Below are positions 60,739 to 64,000 of a DNA stretch of 64,000 bases, piece after piece (position 1 is the stretch's first letter; every line of letters begins with the position of its first letter). This DNA comes from QQUJ01 sp050287605. GTDB taxonomy: Bacteria > Pseudomonadota > Gammaproteobacteria > QQUJ01. The notes under the pieces were generated by a model. That model was given only the letters and a program-made list of their open reading frames with translations, had not been told where the DNA came from and made no database searches. Position numbers and translations under genes: made by a program. The DNA lies in the NCBI GenBank assembly GCA_050287605.1, contig JBNKCG010000045.1:62001-126000 (forward strand), in the 5' to 3' direction.

Positions 60739-60750
60739 GGCCGCAGCGGA

Positions 60751-61308
60751 TCAGGCGCTGCGGACCACACGCGCGCCGCGCAATTCGCGGATCGCGCTGG
60801 GGCGGCGGTGCTCGCCCGTTGCGCCCGGAACCAGGTAATCGACGCGTTCGCCGAAGTAGTGGCGTACCCGCAAGGCGTTGCGCGCGGGGGGGCGTGTCGC
60901 GGGGTTGGCGCTGGTGGAGACCAGCGCCATGCCGGTTTTGCGGCACAACGCCGCGGCCACCGGGTGGCGGGTGATACGCACGGCGAGCGTGCGGTGGTCG
61001 CCGCACAGCCAGGGCGGCGCCGCTGGCGATGCGGGGACCAGCCAGGTGGTGGGGACCGCGGTGTCATCGTTGATGCGTTGCACCTCGGTGTCCGAAAGCG
61101 GGGCGAGCCAGTGGCGGCACTGATCGAGGTGGGCGGCGATGACGATCAGCCCCTTGGCGAGGGGGCGCTCCTTGAGGGCGCAGATGCGCAATACCGCTTC
61201 CGCGTCGCCCGGGTCGCAGCCCAGTCCCCAAACGCCTTCGGTGGGGTAGGCGACCACGCCGCCGCCACGCAGGATGCGGGCGGCGCAGCGTAGCTGCCAG
61301 GGCGTCAT
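60751..61308 (-). CDS. tsaC: Threonylcarbamoyl-AMP synthase
   Basis: A 185-residue YrdC/Sua5-domain protein: GGVVAYPTEGVWGLGCDP at the N terminus, KERPLAKGLIVIAAHL, and SANPATRPPA for substrate binding. It makes threonylcarbamoyl-adenylate for the t6A-37 modification of tRNA. It follows purE by six bases. The length fits the short TsaC form rather than Sua5. Confidence 0.94.
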   Translation of the reverse strand: MTPWQLRCAARILRGGGVVAYPTEGVWGLGCDPGDAEAVLRICALKERPLAKGLIVIAAHLDQCRHWLAPLSDTEVQRINDDTAVPTTWLVPASPAAPPWLCGDHRTLAVRITRHPVAAALCRKTGMALVSTSANPATRPPARNALRVRHYFGERVDYLVPGATGEHRRPSAIRELRGARVVRSA

Positions 61309-61314
61309 CGCGCC

Positions 61315-61827
61315 TCAGTGATCGGCGTTGAGGCGCTGCTGCAGCGCGGCGTCTTTGGCCTGCACCGCAGCGGCGTTGCGGGCCCGCTCTTCGCGTAGCC
61401 GCGCCGCCAGCTCGGCATCGCCCACCGCCAGGATCTGGGCCGCCAGGTAGGCGGCATTTTTGGCGCCCGGTTTGCCGATGGCCACCGAAGCCACCGGGAT
61501 ACCGCCGGGCATCTGCACGGTGGAGAGCAGCGCATCCATCCCCTGCAGCGAGCCGGCGTCCAGCGGTACGCCGATCACCGGTTTGACGGTGTGGGCGGCC
61601 ACGTTGCCCGCCAGATGGGCGGCCAACCCGGCGGCGCAGATGAATACGGCACAACCGCGGTGTTCGGCATTCTCCACGTAGGCGCGGGTGGCGTCGGGCG
61701 TGCGGTGCGCGGACGTGATCTTCATCTCGGCTTTGACGCCGAGGGCGGTGAGGGTTTCCAGGGTGGACTCCATGACCGGCAGATCGGAATCGGAGCCCAT
61801 GAGGATCGCGACGAAGGACTGGGACAT
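61315..61827 (-). CDS. purE: N5-carboxyaminoimidazole ribonucleotide mutase
   Basis: A 170-residue PurE class I: ILMGSDSDLPVM, the His in SAHRTPD, AAGLAAHLAGN and PGGIPVASVAIGKPGAKNA. It converts N5-CAIR to CAIR in purine synthesis; its usual partner purK is not in the window. ATG 61827 gives the standard start (SQSFVAILMGSDS). It lies 41 bases after topA. Confidence 0.96.
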   Translation of the reverse strand: MSQSFVAILMGSDSDLPVMESTLETLTALGVKAEMKITSAHRTPDATRAYVENAEHRGCAVFICAAGLAAHLAGNVAAHTVKPVIGVPLDAGSLQGMDALLSTVQMPGGIPVASVAIGKPGAKNAAYLAAQILAVGDAELAARLREERARNAAAVQAKDAALQQRLNADH

Positions 61828-61868
61828 GAGGCAACTCGATGGTGGTGGTGGGCTAACGGGACGCCGGG

Positions 61869-64000
61869 TTACTCGGTCTCGACGTCTCCTTCGTAAGGTA
61901 CCGCGAACTTGCACTCCTTCTGCGGGCACACCTTTTCGGTACCGCGGCGCTTGGTGGTCTTGATGGTGAGCACCGGCCAGCCGCAGTCGGGACACGTTTC
62001 GGCCAACGGGGCGTTCCATACCGCGTAGTCGCACTTGGGGTAGGTGGAGCAGGAGTAGAAGATCTTGCCGTAGCGCGACTTGCGCTTGAGCAGTGTGCCG
62101 GCGTTGCACTTGGGGCAGCTGACGCCGGTGTCGGCGGGTTTTTCCAGCGGCTCGATGTGCTTGCATTTGGGGTAGGCGCTGCAGCCGATGAACTTGCCGT
62201 AGCGGCCGGCGCGGATCCACAGCGGGCTGCCGCACTTGGGGCACTCGCGGCCCTCCACCACCTCGGGTTCGGCCTTGGCCTGTTCGGCGGTCTCGTCCAG
62301 GTTACGGGTGTAGTCGCAGTCGGGGTAACCGGTGCAGCCGATGAAGCGCCCGCGCCGCCCGAGACGGATGGAGAGCGGTTTGCCGCACTTGGGACAGGCC
62401 TCGTCCAGCTCCTCGTGGGTGACATCGCTGCGCTTGAGGGTTTCGTCCTTCTCCTCCACCAGCTTTTTGAACGGTTGCCAGAACGCATCCATCAGCGGTA
62501 CCCACTCCTGCTCGCCGCGCGCTACGGCGTCGAGTTCGTCCTCCAACTGCGCGGTGAAGTCGTAGTTGACGTAGCGGGTGAAGTGTTCGGAGAGAAACTT
62601 GCTCACGATGCGCCCCACGTCGGTGGGTTTGAAGCGGCGGTTGTCGAGGATGACGTATTCGCGCTGCAGCAGCGTGGAGATGATGGCGGCGTAAGTGGAG
62701 GGGCGGCCGATGCCGTACTCCTCCAGCGCCTTGACCAGGCTCGCCTCGCTGAAGCGCGGCGGCGGTTCGGTGAAGTGCTGCTCGGCCTTGATGTCGATCA
62801 GCTGCACCTGGTCGCCCTCCTTGAGCGGCGGCAGCAGCTTGTTGTCATCCTCCTGCTTCTGGCCTTCGTCCACGTCTTCGCGGTAGACCGCCATGAAGCC
62901 GGGGTCGACCACCGTGGAGCCGGTGGCGCGGAACATGCCCAGGTCGCCGCACGCCAGATCGGCCGCCACGGTGTCCAGGGTGGCGTGGATCATCTGGCAG
63001 GCGATGGTGCGTTTCCAGATCAGCTCGTAGAGCTTGAACTGGTCGGCGCTGAGGCTCTTCTTCACCGCTTCCGGGGTGCGGTTGACCGCCGTGGGGCGGA
63101 TCGCCTCGTGCGCCTCCTGGGCGTTCTTAGTCTTGGTCTTGAAGGTGCGCGCCGCCTTGGGCAGTGCGTCAGCGCCGAAACGCTCGCTGATGAAGGCGCG
63201 GATCTCGTCCAGTGCTTCGGCGGCGAGGTTCACCGAGTCGGTACGCATGTAGGTGATGAGTCCGATGGACTCGCCGTCGAGCTCCACACCCTCGTAGAGC
63301 TGCTGCGCGATGCGCATGGTGCGTTGCGCCGAAAAGCGCAGCTTGCGCGCCGACTCCTGCTGCAGCGTGGAGGTGGTGAAGGGGGCGGCGGGATTGCGTT
63401 TGCGCTGTTTCTTCTCGACGCTGGCGACCTGCAGCTTGCCCTGGGCGGTGCGCAACAGCGCCTCGCGCGCCTGCTCTGCCTGTTTGTCCTTGGCGATGTC
63501 GAACTGGGCGAGCTTCTTGCCCTGGTAGTGGGTGATCTTGGCCTCGAAGTCCTGTTTTTCCTTGCGCGCCTGGGCGTCCAGGGTCCAGTACTCGCGGGCG
63601 ACGAACTTTTCGATCTCCGCCTCGCGCTCCACGATCATGCGCAGTGCCGGGCTCTGAACCCGCCCCGCGGAGAGACCGCGGCGCACCTTTTTCCACAGCA
63701 GCGGCGAGAGATTGAAGCCCACCAGGTAGTCCAGCGCGCGGCGCGCCTGCTGGGCGTTGACCAGATCAAGGGAGACGTCGCGCGAGTGCGAGACCGCCTC
63801 GTCCACGGCGCGTTTGGTGATCTCGTGGAACACCACCCGGTGCACCCCGCGCCCGTCCAGCAGCTTGCGCTCGCGCAGCATCTCCAGCAGGTGCCAGGAG
63901 ATGGCCTCGCCCTCGCGGTCCGGGTCGGTGGCCAGGTAGAGCTGGTCGGCTTTCTTCATCGCCTTGGCGATGGCGGCCAGGTGTTTTTCGTTCTTCTCGA
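61869..64000 (-). CDS. topA: DNA topoisomerase I (5' end beyond the window)
   Basis: The N terminus lies outside; 710 residues are visible. Seen are LATDPDREGEAISWHL of the Toprim domain, RRALDYLVGFNLSP, GLSAGRVQSPALR, and the catalytic Tyr in GLITYMRTDS. The C-terminal end has four CxxC zinc-ribbon modules (CPKCGKPL, CPKCGSPL, CPKCNAG and CPDCGWPV). It relaxes negative supercoils. The frame runs in from the right edge (EKNEKHLAAIAKAMKK), so the first ATG visible at 63959 is internal. Confidence 0.97.
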   Translation of the reverse strand, partial: EKNEKHLAAIAKAMKKADQLYLATDPDREGEAISWHLLEMLRERKLLDGRGVHRVVFHEITKRAVDEAVSHSRDVSLDLVNAQQARRALDYLVGFNLSPLLWKKVRRGLSAGRVQSPALRMIVEREAEIEKFVAREYWTLDAQARKEKQDFEAKITHYQGKKLAQFDIAKDKQAEQAREALLRTAQGKLQVASVEKKQRKRNPAAPFTTSTLQQESARKLRFSAQRTMRIAQQLYEGVELDGESIGLITYMRTDSVNLAAEALDEIRAFISERFGADALPKAARTFKTKTKNAQEAHEAIRPTAVNRTPEAVKKSLSADQFKLYELIWKRTIACQMIHATLDTVAADLACGDLGMFRATGSTVVDPGFMAVYREDVDEGQKQEDDNKLLPPLKEGDQVQLIDIKAEQHFTEPPPRFSEASLVKALEEYGIGRPSTYAAIISTLLQREYVILDNRRFKPTDVGRIVSKFLSEHFTRYVNYDFTAQLEDELDAVARGEQEWVPLMDAFWQPFKKLVEEKDETLKRSDVTHEELDEACPKCGKPLSIRLGRRGRFIGCTGYPDCDYTRNLDETAEQAKAEPEVVEGRECPKCGSPLWIRAGRYGKFIGCSAYPKCKHIEPLEKPADTGVSCPKCNAGTLLKRKSRYGKIFYSCSTYPKCDYAVWNAPLAETCPDCGWPVLTIKTTKRRGTEKVCPQKECKFAVPYEGDVETE

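Overview
The window is a 64 kb piece of a GC-rich (roughly 60-65 %) bacterial chromosome, almost entirely coding, with tight operons and many 4-bp ATGA/GTGA gene overlaps. Gene content and order point to a gammaproteobacterium: envC-yibQ next to rhodanese-grxC-secB-gpsA-trmL, a complete mannose-sensitive haemagglutinin (MSHA) type IV pilus locus, ntrBC near glnA, ppk-hemB, and topA-purE-tsaC. A sulfur-oxidiser or Chromatiales-like host is a guess only. I see no rRNA, tRNA, CRISPR array, transposase or prophage.

Layout. 1-600: universal stress protein. 636-9037: a catabolic island for an aromatic acid processed as its CoA thioester. A thioesterase and a Rid-family protein are divergent from SDR, MarR, enoyl-CoA hydratase and acyl-CoA dehydrogenase genes, then a nested inverted repeat, an aminobenzoate/benzoate-type CoA ligase and a fused flavin monooxygenase/old-yellow-enzyme reductase. 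This set fits the aerobic hybrid 2-aminobenzoyl-CoA (or salicylyl-CoA) route. 9078-19572: housekeeping genes (endonuclease IV, a MITE-like element, a membrane protein, DJ-1/PfpI, YibQ, CtpA, EnvC, ArsR, rhodanese, GrxC, SecB, GpsA, TrmL, dihydroorotate dehydrogenase). 19624-37309: the MSHA locus in the order I-PilN-J-K-L-M-N-E-G-prepilin-A-C-D-O-P-Q, with a candidate sigma70 promoter flanked by a 9-bp inverted repeat, and mshA set off by hairpins. 37349-42578: nitrogen control (ntrC, ntrB, a DUF4124 protein, glnA) with NtrC-type boxes and a sigma54-type promoter. 42579-45015: a cation-efflux, TusA and PP-loop sulfurtransferase-like operon.

45117-56396 is the most unusual part. It holds a set of exported proteins that I cannot assign to a known system: an outer-membrane barrel, a protein with 14/15-residue helical repeats, a TIG-like protein, a cysteine-rich EGF-like protein and small secreted proteins. 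Next to them is a 7TM-receptor histidine kinase with a NarL-type regulator. Four copies of a palindrome of the type TATCCCA-N6-TGGGATA lie upstream of the exported-protein genes, two of them at an identical 33-nt distance from the start codon. I read this as one undescribed regulon. 56511-64000: ppk1, hemB, an AEC permease, tsaC, purE, and topA, which runs off the right edge.
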